Assembly (NCBI GenBank): GCA_964478455.1
Contig: CAYZJD010000152.1
Coordinates: forward strand, 1 to 10,185
From: CAYZJD01 sp964478455
GTDB taxonomy: Bacteria; Acidobacteriota; Terriglobia; Bryobacterales; Bryobacteraceae
Length of the DNA stretch: 10,185 bases
Direction of reading: 5' to 3'
The translations under genes and the position numbers were made by a program. Positions 1 to 6,653 of the stretch are shown in pieces (within the stretch, counting starts at the first letter, position 1; each line of letters opens with the position of its first letter). The notes under the pieces are model-generated. The model made no database searches, was not told the origin of the DNA, and saw only the letters and a list, made by a program, of their open reading frames with translations.

Positions 1-801
1 CAACTGTTTGATCATGGTGATCACCTGGTCGGTGCCGCGCATGCCGGCAATGTGGCTGAAAGTGCCTCGCTCCAGAACTTGGTCGCCGCGCAAGGCGCTG
101 GCGCCAGGTCCCGTCGACACCTCCGCTCCGGTGATGGCGGTGGGACTGATTTCGCCGCCGGAGAGTCGCACGGTCGTCGTGGCCGTGCGCGCCACCATGT
201 CCACGGCCGTGGCGATGGTCACCTGGTTCGGGTTTGCCGTCAGGACTGCTTCCGAGGCTCTGGCGAAATCGACAGTTCCCCCCGTGAAAACACTCCCCAC
301 GGCCTGCATCAGTTCGTTCTGATTGTTCGTGAACGGATACACCGGCTTGAGACGATCGTCGAGGACGAAGAGCCCGATATAGGTTTCAGGCGGGAAGGCG
401 TTCCCGAGGAACTCCTGGACGGCTTCGATCGCCCGCCTTCTTGCGACCGGGCCCAAATTGTGGAAAACGACACAAACCGGGTTCACCGCCCGCAGTGGCC
501 GGGTCGCCGCCTGTCCCGGTCTTGCTTCGCTGCCAGGCTGCTGGCTCCGCGCATCAGAGCCGCGCGCCAGGCGGAAACTCAGGATCTCCTGGCGCACGCC
601 GTCTTCATAGATTTCCACTTCGGTGGGCTTGAGGTTCTTCACCTGCCGGCCACTCTTGTCGCGTACGACGAGGTCGAGCAGAACCTCGGTCACGGTGGTG
701 CGGATGATCGCTTCGCGCTGGGCCGGCGCCTTCTGTCCGGCGACGACGCTGCCAAGCATCAGAGCCGCAAGGATGCAACTCGAAGCAGTGGCCTGTCGCA
801 C
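1..801 (-). CDS. VWFA-related acidobacterial secreted protein, C-terminus outside the window
   Basis: The reverse strand is open from a GTG at 799-801 to the window edge (267 codons, no stop). An in-frame TAG lies three codons upstream, so this GTG is the only start that keeps the signal peptide; the next candidate, ATG at codon 15, would cut it off. Residues 1-28 look like a signal peptide, with a hydrophobic core around ILAALMLGSVVAG and likely cleavage near AGQ or PAQ. Residues 31-80 match the opening of the VWFA-related Acidobacterial domain family (TIGR03436 type): TTVTEVLLDLVVRDKSG, then EVEIYEDGVRQEILSF. A low-complexity linker (81-105) follows. Residues 108-200 resemble a VWA fold (PVCVVFHNLGP, then YIGLFVLDDRLKPVYPFTNN), but the usual DxSxS metal site is absent. 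Function is unknown; an exported VWA-like adhesion or protein-interaction role is inferred. The gene is divergent from the CRTAC1 gene. Family call is firm, function is not. Confidence 0.88.
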   Translation of the reverse strand, partial: MRQATASSCILAALMLGSVVAGQKAPAQREAIIRTTVTEVLLDLVVRDKSGRQVKNLKPTEVEIYEDGVRQEILSFRLARGSDARSQQPGSEARPGQAATRPLRAVNPVCVVFHNLGPVARRRAIEAVQEFLGNAFPPETYIGLFVLDDRLKPVYPFTNNQNELMQAVGSVFTGGTVDFARASEAVLTANPNQVTIATAVDMVARTATTTVRLSGGEISPTAITGAEVSTGPGASALRGDQVLERGTFSHIAGMRGTDQVITMIKQL

Positions 802-807
802 ACACTC

Positions 808-813
808 ATTCTA
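808..813 (-). promoter_or_regulatory. Putative -10 box of the VWFA-related gene
   Basis: Read on the minus strand, TAGAAT (one mismatch to TATAAT) ends six bases before the GTG start. No Shine-Dalgarno sequence lies between them. Transcription would begin at or next to the start codon, giving a leaderless mRNA. No convincing -35 box was found at 16-18 bp, so this rests on the box and its position only. Confidence 0.4.
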
Positions 814-831
814 TCGCCGCCGCATGCGGAC

Positions 832-847
832 TACCGTCAGCACGGTA
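832..847. promoter_or_regulatory. Small inverted repeat in the divergent promoter region, possible operator
   Basis: TACCGT-CAGC-ACGGTA is a perfect 6-bp inverted repeat with a 4-base spacer. It lies between the divergent VWFA-related and CRTAC1 genes, near the expected -35 region of the former and about 40-57 bp upstream of the presumed start of the latter. A separate 10-bp palindrome, CCGCATGCGG, lies at 820-829. Either could bind a regulator, but short palindromes are common in GC-rich DNA. Confidence 0.2.
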
Positions 848-876
848 AGACCCGGCCGGAAGCTCGGCCCGCAGTG

Positions 877-882
877 TATTCT
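877..882 (+). promoter_or_regulatory. Putative -10 box of the first CRTAC1 gene
   Basis: TATTCT ends seven bases before the ATG at 890, the same box and nearly the same spacing as in front of the second CRTAC1 gene. A GGAGG at 883-887 is only two bases from the ATG, too close for a normal Shine-Dalgarno site, which favours a leaderless reading. No clear -35 box was seen. Confidence 0.4.
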
Positions 883-889
883 GGAGGCG

Positions 890-2557
890 ATGCGCCGGTG
901 GGTTATGGGGCTGTGTGTATTGTTACTGGCCGTTGTGGCGGGCGCCGCCGTCAGCGCGATCACTTTTGAGGAGATCGCAGGCCGCGCCGGGGTGCACTTC
1001 ATGGCCAACAGCTCCCCGACACCCAACAAGCATCAGCCGGAGGCGATGGTGGCCGGAGTTGGGGTCTTCGACTATGACGGCGACGGATACCTCGACATCT
1101 ATTTCGTCAACGGCGCCGGCATGCCGTCTCTGTTGAAGGAAGGTCCTCAGCACCAGAACCGCCTCTTCCGTAACAATCACGACCTGACATTCACAGACGT
1201 TACGGACAAGGCGGGAGTCGGAGGAGCGGGTTACGGCATCGCCGCGTCGGTGGGCGACTATGACAATGACGGGTGGCCCGACCTGTACGTCTCGAACGTC
1301 AACGCCAACCAGTTATTTCGCAACAACGGGAACGGCACGTTTACGGACGTTACGGCCAAGGCGGGCGTGGCGGGCGGTTGGTACGCCGGCAAGAAGATGT
1401 GGTCCGTTTCCGCTGCCTGGGTGGACTACAACAACGACGGTCTGCTCGATCTCTTCGTGTCGAACTACTGCGAGTGGGACCCGAAGACGGAGCCGGCATG
1501 CCTCGTTCACGGTATCCGGCTTTCGTGCAGCCCTCGTTACTACGCGCCGCTGCCTCACACGCTTTACCGCAATAACGGCGACGGCACGTTCACCGACGTC
1601 TCAGTCGAGACCGGCATCGCCAGGCACCTCGGCCGGGGCATGGGAGTGGCAATCGCGGACTACGACGGCGATGGCTACCAGGATGTCTTTGTGGCCAATG
1701 ACGATGCTCCGTTTCAACTGTTCCACAACATGGGCGGCGAGCGCTTTGAGGAGGCCGCCGCGGAAGTCGGCGTACAGTTCGCCGAGAATGGGAACGTCAT
1801 CTCGGGCATGGGCGTGGACTTTCGGGACTTGTTCAACAACGGCCGGCCAAGCTTGTGGGTGACGGCCATCGAGAAAGAGACGTTTCCGCTGTATGTGAAT
1901 GTGGGGCGAGGGCAGTTCGTGGACAAGACGGCGGCCAGCGGCCTGTCCATGGAGACGTTCGAGATGTCCGGATGGTCCAACGCCATAGCGGATATGGACA
2001 ACGATGGTTGGAAAGACCTGTTGGTGGCCCGCGCGAACGTGCAGGACAACATCAGCATGTATTCTCCGCGCCAGCACGAGGAGCCAATGACGGCCTTCCG
2101 GAATCTTGGAAACGGGCGGTTTCAGAATGTGACCGGCGGGGCGGGATCAGACTTCCAGAAGCCTTCGGCCCATCATGGACTTGCCGTCGGCGATCTGGAC
2201 AACGACGGCCGGATGGACGTTGTCGTCACCGTGCTGAACAAAGGCCCGGCCAAGATCTTTCGCAACACCACGCAGAACGGCAATCACTGGCTGCTGCTGA
2301 AACTCACGGGCACGAAGAGCAATCGCATGGGAATCGGCGCGAAGGTCCGGCTGACGGCGGCGGACGGGTCGATGCAATACAATCACGTCACCACGAGCAC
2401 GGGATACGCCTGTTCCAGTGACGTAAGGGTGCACCTCGGCCTCGGCGCTTCGGACACGGCCAAGGAACTCGAGGTCATCTGGCCCAGCGGTATCCGGCAG
2501 GTTCTCCGGGATGTGAGAGCGGACCGCCTGGTTTCCGTGACCGAGGCGACCCAGTAG
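890..2557 (+). CDS. CRTAC1 family protein (FG-GAP/VCBS propeller with C-terminal ASPIC/UnbV domain)
   Basis: The protein has 555 residues. The frame is open further upstream, but ATG 890 is chosen because it starts a good signal peptide (residues 1-23, RR n-region, core GLCVLLLAVVAGAA, cleavage near VSA). Seven propeller repeats follow, each with a DxDxDGxxD-type loop as in integrin-like calcium sites: residues 61-69, 123-131, 179-187, 257-265, about 310-321 (degenerate), 368-376 and 435-443. Repeats 1 and 2 end in near-identical FTDVTDKAGV and FTDVTAKAGV (25 of 30 bases equal at 1190-1219 and 1340-1369). Residues 465-549 are a clear ASPIC/UnbV domain (GTKSNRMGIGAKVR, HLGLG, VIWPSG). Cys204 and Cys213 match a pair in the second CRTAC1 protein. 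The protein is probably exported; its ligand is unknown. It is convergent with the TPR gene 56 bp away, with no U-tract terminator between. Family assignment is very secure. Confidence 0.93.
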   Translation: MRRWVMGLCVLLLAVVAGAAVSAITFEEIAGRAGVHFMANSSPTPNKHQPEAMVAGVGVFDYDGDGYLDIYFVNGAGMPSLLKEGPQHQNRLFRNNHDLTFTDVTDKAGVGGAGYGIAASVGDYDNDGWPDLYVSNVNANQLFRNNGNGTFTDVTAKAGVAGGWYAGKKMWSVSAAWVDYNNDGLLDLFVSNYCEWDPKTEPACLVHGIRLSCSPRYYAPLPHTLYRNNGDGTFTDVSVETGIARHLGRGMGVAIADYDGDGYQDVFVANDDAPFQLFHNMGGERFEEAAAEVGVQFAENGNVISGMGVDFRDLFNNGRPSLWVTAIEKETFPLYVNVGRGQFVDKTAASGLSMETFEMSGWSNAIADMDNDGWKDLLVARANVQDNISMYSPRQHEEPMTAFRNLGNGRFQNVTGGAGSDFQKPSAHHGLAVGDLDNDGRMDVVVTVLNKGPAKIFRNTTQNGNHWLLLKLTGTKSNRMGIGAKVRLTAADGSMQYNHVTTSTGYACSSDVRVHLGLGASDTAKELEVIWPSGIRQVLRDVRADRLVSVTEATQ

Positions 2558-2613
2558 CCGGACGGTGGCAAAGAGGTGGACCGCAGCAGCGGCTCCAGGC
2601 GCCAGCGCAGGAG

Positions 2614-3816
2614 TCAATTCCTGCCCACAGGAGGTGCGAGGGGACGGAAAATGGGCACGCCCAACGGATCCTCCCGGACCTTCAGTCTCTGGAACTCGGC
2701 ATTCTCCCTTTCCGCATCCTCTTTCCTTCCGGCGCGACGGTAGGCTTGGGAAAGAAGGAAGCGGAGTTGCGCGTTGGTCGGCATCCATCGCACAGCAGTC
2801 TCGAATTCGGCGATGGCAGCGTCCAGATTATCCGCGGTCATCTTCGCGCGGCCCAACTCGGCGCGGCAAATCCAGCGTTGCTTGCGAGGGGCGAACTTCA
2901 TGGCTTGCTGAAGGGACTGGATCGCCGACTCGGCCTCGCCCTGCCGGATTTCGAGCGAAGCGATCACGATGAGCGAGGGCCAGTGCCGCGGATTGTTTCG
3001 CACTTCCTCCTGAAACTGGGCGAGCGCGGCCCTCATGTCGGTCTCCATCAGGTAGAGACCGTAGGCATGGTGCACGCCTGGCTCATTCGGGTGCTCCTCC
3101 AGCAATTGCCGGTAGGCGGCCGCAGCCTCGGCGGGATGCTGGTTGGCCAGGGTCCAGGCCGCCTTGCCCGCCATATAGACGACAGCCCGCCTCTGTTGGG
3201 AGAGCTCCGAGATGGCGGTTGGGATGCCCAGCGCGCAAAGGCCCATCGTCTCCACGACCGCTCGAGAGTTCTCGTTGTGCAACGCAAGGGGCCGCAATTG
3301 CGCAAGCGCCTCACCGAAATCGGCAGACTGCGTGAGAATCTGGGCGGCCTTCACGCGCACCGCAACCTCAAATTGCCAGTTGCCACCGAGCCCGAGGTCC
3401 TCGCCTTTGCGAATGTCGGCGAGCGCCTGCTCCGGGTTGTCGAGTTCGGCCTCGCAAAGGCCCAGAAACGCCCAGGCGGGTCCTTGTCGCGGAGACAGCG
3501 CGATCCCTTTCCGAAACGCGTGGGTCGCCTCCGCATAGCGATCCAGCCTGTACAGGGCGGCACCGAGGTACAGCCAGCCTTCGGCCCAGTCCGGTCGAAT
3601 CGCGAGCGCCTGCTTGTACAAGCCGGCGGCCTCCGCCGGGCGGCTGTCCAGCACCGCCGCCGCGCGCCGCGAAAGCTCTGCAAACGAGGGTTCCTGTCCG
3701 TACGCCGGTCGAGCCACGGGCACGAGACACAGGACCAGGACCCCGCGGGCCAGCAGGCCATTCCTTCCCGAAAGGAACATGCAATTCCCGGCGCCGGCAG
3801 CTCGGACGAGTTGCAC
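2614..3816 (-). CDS. Exported tetratricopeptide-repeat (TPR) protein, first of two
   Basis: The protein has 400 residues from a GTG start, chosen because a good Shine-Dalgarno (GAGGAAGG, 3823-3830) sits six bases upstream. An ATG at codon 13 (3778-3780) is the alternative; it gives a more usual short n-region but only a weak GGGA upstream. Either start leaves a signal peptide with core GVLVLCLVPV and likely cleavage at PAYG-Q (about residue 40). The rest is helical TPR sequence with the typical W/G/Y/A and P pattern at about 45-75, 78-109, 112-142, 216-245, 247-276, 279-309, 313-345 and 348-378. An irregular segment lies at 145-210, and the tail is proline-rich (384-400). TPRs scaffold protein-protein contacts; the partner is unknown. 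The convergent CRTAC1 gene and divergent TPR gene suggest a periplasmic role with CRTAC1 proteins (inference). Confidence 0.9.
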   Translation of the reverse strand: MQLVRAAGAGNCMFLSGRNGLLARGVLVLCLVPVARPAYGQEPSFAELSRRAAAVLDSRPAEAAGLYKQALAIRPDWAEGWLYLGAALYRLDRYAEATHAFRKGIALSPRQGPAWAFLGLCEAELDNPEQALADIRKGEDLGLGGNWQFEVAVRVKAAQILTQSADFGEALAQLRPLALHNENSRAVVETMGLCALGIPTAISELSQQRRAVVYMAGKAAWTLANQHPAEAAAAYRQLLEEHPNEPGVHHAYGLYLMETDMRAALAQFQEEVRNNPRHWPSLIVIASLEIRQGEAESAIQSLQQAMKFAPRKQRWICRAELGRAKMTADNLDAAIAEFETAVRWMPTNAQLRFLLSQAYRRAGRKEDAERENAEFQRLKVREDPLGVPIFRPLAPPVGRN

Positions 3817-3822
3817 AGCGCA

Positions 3823-3830
3823 CCTTCCTC
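3823..3830 (-). promoter_or_regulatory. Shine-Dalgarno site that decides the GTG start of the first TPR gene
   Basis: On the minus strand GAGGAAGG lies six bases before GTG 3816. It is the only well-spaced ribosome binding site visible in the window. It supports the GTG start over the ATG 36 bases downstream and means this gene, unlike its neighbours, has a leader. Confidence 0.5.
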
Positions 3831-3851
3831 TTTACGTTACTGCAACTCCGC

Positions 3852-3857
3852 TATCCT
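3852..3857 (+). promoter_or_regulatory. Putative -10 box of the second TPR gene
   Basis: TATCCT ends nine bases before ATG 3867, placing a transcript start at or just before the start codon. No Shine-Dalgarno sequence is present upstream of the ATG. Weak TTTACG-like sequence at 3831-3836 is a doubtful -35 with short spacing. Confidence 0.3.
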
Positions 3858-3866
3858 GATATTCGG

Positions 3867-5015
3867 ATGCGCGCCGCGGCCCTGTTCGTTCTCATGATGT
3901 GCGCCGGCTCAGCGCAGACTCCGAATCCAGAACAGCTCTTCCGGGACGCAGTCGCGGCGCAGCAGCGAGGCGACGACGCGCTCGCTATCAGCAAGTACCG
4001 GGAGTTGCTGAAGCTTCGTCCGGATGCAATCGAAGTACGAGCCAATCTCGGCGCCGCGCTGGCGCGCCTGGGGCGCTTCGGCGAGGCGATCGAGCAATAC
4101 CGGGCCGCGCTCGCGAAGAACGAGGGCAATGCCGCTCTCCGGCTGAACCTGGCGCTCGCCTATTACAAGAAGGGCGATCTGCCCGCGGCGGTCAAGGAAC
4201 TCGAGGTGCTGCACGAGGCAGAGCCAGGCAACCTGCGCGTCGCCTTGCTGCTGGGCGACTGCTATTTCCGCCTCGGGCGCGATGCCGAGGTGCTCGCTGT
4301 CCTCGCGCCGATAGAGGGAGCGAATGCGGACGATCTCGGACTGGCCTGGGTGCTCGGTTCGGCGCTGATCCGCGCCGGCCGCGCGCACGACGGGCTGGAA
4401 CGCATCGAAAGAGTCGCCAGGCGAGGGAACAACGCCGAGGCGTACTTGCTCGCCGGGCAGACGGCGCTCAAGTTGAACGAGTTCGAGCGCGCGCGCGACA
4501 GCGCCGACGCGGCCATGCGCCTCAATCCACGGCTTCCGGGTCTCGTTACCTTGCGCGGCACGGTGCTGCAATACCTCGGAGATAACCAAAGCGCGATCGC
4601 GGACCTGCGCAAAGCCATCGAGGCCAATGCCGAGGATTTCGATGCACACCTGACGCTCGGCGCGGTTCTGTACACCGAACGGGACCTGGATGGCGCCAGG
4701 CGGCATATCGAACGGGCGCTGCAACTCAACCCCGCTTCCACCCTTGCGCTCTATCAACTGGCGCGGTTGCAGCGCACCCAGGGACAGTTGGAGTCCGCCG
4801 TGAAGAACATCGAAAAGGTGGTCCACGACCAGCCCGACTGGGCGCAGCCGTACGCTGAGCTGGCCGCTCTCTATTTCCGTCTGGACCGGCCGCACGACGG
4901 AGAGAAAGCGCGGGCCATCTTCGACCGGCTCAATGCGGAACAGGAGCAGCGCGAAAGGGCCGCACAGAAGCGCGGGGATGCCGCGCGGTCCACTACGGCG
5001 CTTCCTTCACCTTGA
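3867..5015 (+). CDS. Exported tetratricopeptide-repeat (TPR) protein, second of two
   Basis: The protein has 382 residues from ATG 3867. Residues 1-17 form a short signal peptide (core AAALFVLMMCAG, cleavage near GSA-Q); Met before Cys12 argues against a lipobox. From residue 20 to about 355 it is almost wholly TPR, about ten repeats at 20-52, 54-86, 88-120, 122-152, 156-186, 189-221, 223-255, 257-289, 291-323 and 325-355, with the G/Y, A and P positions well kept. Residues 355-374 are a charged, probably helical tail (EQEQRERAAQKRGD). It is likely a periplasmic scaffold with unknown partners. It is divergent from the other TPR gene (50 bp apart), and its last 23 bases overlap the end of the second CRTAC1 gene on the other strand. 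The two TPR proteins differ in repeat arrangement and show no obvious close similarity by eye. TPR proteins next to CRTAC1 genes are common in Acidobacteriota. Confidence 0.92.
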   Translation: MRAAALFVLMMCAGSAQTPNPEQLFRDAVAAQQRGDDALAISKYRELLKLRPDAIEVRANLGAALARLGRFGEAIEQYRAALAKNEGNAALRLNLALAYYKKGDLPAAVKELEVLHEAEPGNLRVALLLGDCYFRLGRDAEVLAVLAPIEGANADDLGLAWVLGSALIRAGRAHDGLERIERVARRGNNAEAYLLAGQTALKLNEFERARDSADAAMRLNPRLPGLVTLRGTVLQYLGDNQSAIADLRKAIEANAEDFDAHLTLGAVLYTERDLDGARRHIERALQLNPASTLALYQLARLQRTQGQLESAVKNIEKVVHDQPDWAQPYAELAALYFRLDRPHDGEKARAIFDRLNAEQEQRERAAQKRGDAARSTTALPSP

Positions 5016-6606
5016 GCACGCGGTCGCCGCGAACGTCCTTCAGCGTCTGGACGGTTCCCGACGGCCAGTGAATCTCGATCGATTCGGCCCGGTCATCCGC
5101 GCCGAGTCCGAAATGAACGGGCCCGTGGCTGGAAGAGGCATAGCCCACACTGGTGGTCATGTGGTTATACTGCGCGCCGTTCCTGGTGGTTACTTTGATC
5201 CTGGCGCCGATGCCGTCGCGGTTGCTCTTGGTTCCCTCGAGCGCGATGTCCAGCCAGTGGGCGGGGCCCGGACTGCGATTCATCCAGATCTCGGCCGGGC
5301 TGGCGAGCGCGGTGGTGACCACGTCGACCCGGCCGTCGCCGTCCAGGTCGGCAAAACCCGCGCCGCGGTGGCGGGCCGGCGGCGCGGCGTCCAGCCCCGC
5401 CTCTTCCGTCAGCGCTTCCCACTTCCCGCTGGAGCCAAGGTTCCGGAAAACCGTGTTGTGCTGATCAACAACGGTGCCCGGCATCGGCCGGGACAACACA
5501 TCTCCCCGGCTGACGAACAGGTCTTTCCACCCATCGTTGTCGAAATCGTAGAGACCGGGACCGTAACCCGACTTCGACATGCTGAGTGTCCGCATTCCGC
5601 TCGCCATCGTCACTTCCCTGAAGTCGCGCCCCGCCAGGTTTCTGAATAACGGAAACGTCTGCCTGGCCAGGGCCACAAACACGAGGTCCGCATACCCGTC
5701 ATTGTCGAGATCCCGAAAATCCAGACCCATTCCGGAAATGAAATTCCCGTCCTCGGCCATGGCGACGCCCTTTTGGAAGGCGACCTCCTCAAATCGCCCA
5801 CCCAAGTTATGGAAAAGGGAGTTGTACAAGTAGTCGTTCGTGACGAAGATGTCCGGCCGCCCGTCGAGATCGTAGTCGGCCATGCCGCCGCCCATGCCCT
5901 TCCCCACGTGCGCGCGTATGCCCCAGCCCTCGGAGGCATCCTCGAAGGTTCCGTCGCCCTTATTCAACAGGAGTTGGTTGGGCAGGCCATCAAAGAACCT
6001 GGGAGCGCAATAGTCCGCCTCGCCGCGATACTCGCAGAGGGGTTCCGTCGTGTAGTCCCATTTGAGGTAGTTGACCACGAACAGATCGAGCCAGCCGTCG
6101 CTGTTTGCATCCAGCCAAACCCCCGCGATGGCCCACAGCGGTCCGAATCTGGCATCCGCTCGGTTGAGGCCCGCTTGGGCGGAGACGTCCGTGAACGTTC
6201 CGTTTCCATTGTTGTGATAGAGCGTGCTGCGGTGGACGCCGGCGACGAAGAGGTCGGGAAAGCTGTCGTTATCGTAGTCGCCGGCGGCCGCGCCCCCGTC
6301 GAAACCGCTGCCGGCCAGGCCCGCTTGCCCCGTGACATCGGTGAAGACGCCGTTGCCGTCGTTCCGGAACAGCCGATTGGAGTACTTCGGCGAGTCTTTC
6401 TTCAATGTCGCGAGGTTGGCGCCGTTGGTGAAGAAGATGTCGGGCCGGCCGTCTTTGTTGTAGTCGAACACGGCCAGTCCGCCGGCCATTGTCGCCGGCA
6501 CATGGCGCGCCTTAATCTCGCCGTGCTCAAGGCGGAAAGGAATGGGCTTGAGCTCGAACCGGATCGACGGCAGAAGAAGCGACAAGAGGGCCGCAACGAT
6601 ATCCAT
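4993..6606 (-). CDS. CRTAC1 family protein, second copy (FG-GAP/VCBS propeller with ASPIC/UnbV domain)
   Basis: The protein has 537 residues from ATG 6604-6606. The frame is open to a GTG at 6672, but that GTG lies inside the terminator hairpin of the upstream receptor gene, whereas the ATG follows a TATTCT box by eight bases, so the ATG is preferred. The N-terminus (MDIVAALLSLLLPS) is hydrophobic but has no positive charge, a poor signal peptide. Seven loop motifs are seen: DYNKDGRPD (48-56), DYDNDSFPD (110-118, Gly replaced by Ser), DANSDGWLD (166-174), DYDLDGRPD (244-252), DFRDLDNDGYAD (296-307), DFDNDGWKD (354-362) and DLDGDGRVD (420-428). ASPIC/UnbV spans 449-531 (GTKSNRDGIGARIK, HFGLG, IHWPSG). 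Cys191 and Cys200 match the pair in the first copy. It is a clear paralogue of the 890-2557 protein with the same domain order. It lies downstream of the TonB-dependent receptor on the same strand but behind a terminator, so it is probably transcribed separately. Confidence 0.92.
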   Translation of the reverse strand: MDIVAALLSLLLPSIRFELKPIPFRLEHGEIKARHVPATMAGGLAVFDYNKDGRPDIFFTNGANLATLKKDSPKYSNRLFRNDGNGVFTDVTGQAGLAGSGFDGGAAAGDYDNDSFPDLFVAGVHRSTLYHNNGNGTFTDVSAQAGLNRADARFGPLWAIAGVWLDANSDGWLDLFVVNYLKWDYTTEPLCEYRGEADYCAPRFFDGLPNQLLLNKGDGTFEDASEGWGIRAHVGKGMGGGMADYDLDGRPDIFVTNDYLYNSLFHNLGGRFEEVAFQKGVAMAEDGNFISGMGLDFRDLDNDGYADLVFVALARQTFPLFRNLAGRDFREVTMASGMRTLSMSKSGYGPGLYDFDNDGWKDLFVSRGDVLSRPMPGTVVDQHNTVFRNLGSSGKWEALTEEAGLDAAPPARHRGAGFADLDGDGRVDVVTTALASPAEIWMNRSPGPAHWLDIALEGTKSNRDGIGARIKVTTRNGAQYNHMTTSVGYASSSHGPVHFGLGADDRAESIEIHWPSGTVQTLKDVRGDRVLKVKEAP

Positions 6607-6614
6607 AAAGGACA

Positions 6615-6620
6615 AGAATA
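6615..6620 (-). promoter_or_regulatory. Putative -10 box of the second CRTAC1 gene
   Basis: Read on the minus strand, TATTCT ends eight bases before ATG 6606. It matches the box in front of the other CRTAC1 gene and lies just downstream of the receptor's terminator, where an independent promoter would be expected. No Shine-Dalgarno sequence is seen between box and start. No strong -35 was found. Confidence 0.42.
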
Positions 6621-6653
6621 GCCCGCTGAGGTGGAGGCTGAAGTTGGCCCCAG

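Noticed and set aside
623..889. An 89-codon upstream extension of the first CRTAC1 frame.
   Set aside because: It overlaps the start of the divergent VWFA-related gene, has no family similarity, and would bury a good signal peptide inside the protein.
52..969. A long plus-strand open frame over the VWFA-related gene.
   Set aside because: It is antisense to a clearly recognised coding frame, and its arginine/glycine/histidine-rich product fits a GC-rich shadow frame.
1190..1369. A near-identical 30-base repeat (1190-1219 and 1340-1369) as a mobile or CRISPR-type repeat.
   Set aside because: It is the coding trace of two propeller repeats (FTDVT-KAGV) and occurs in frame, so protein repeat structure explains it.
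2578..2596. A hairpin (GGACCGC-AGCA-GCGGCTCC, one bulge) between the convergent CRTAC1 and TPR genes, as a terminator.
   Set aside because: It has no T-run on either strand, so it cannot be called an intrinsic terminator from sequence.
2746..3897. A 383-codon plus-strand open frame across the first TPR gene.
   Set aside because: The opposite strand gives a signal peptide and regular TPR repeats; the plus-strand product has no recognisable domain.
3867..3905. The second TPR protein as a lipoprotein, because of Cys12 in its signal peptide.
   Set aside because: The residues before the cysteine (VLMM) do not form a lipobox, and a better cleavage site follows at GSA-Q.
3909..4895. A 328-codon minus-strand open frame across the second TPR gene.
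   Set aside because: It lies fully inside a regular TPR coding frame on the other strand and shows no domain or start signal of its own.
5773..6621. A 282-codon plus-strand open frame inside the second CRTAC1 gene.
   Set aside because: It is antisense to seven clear propeller motifs, and its valine/glycine-rich product is a mirror of those repeats.
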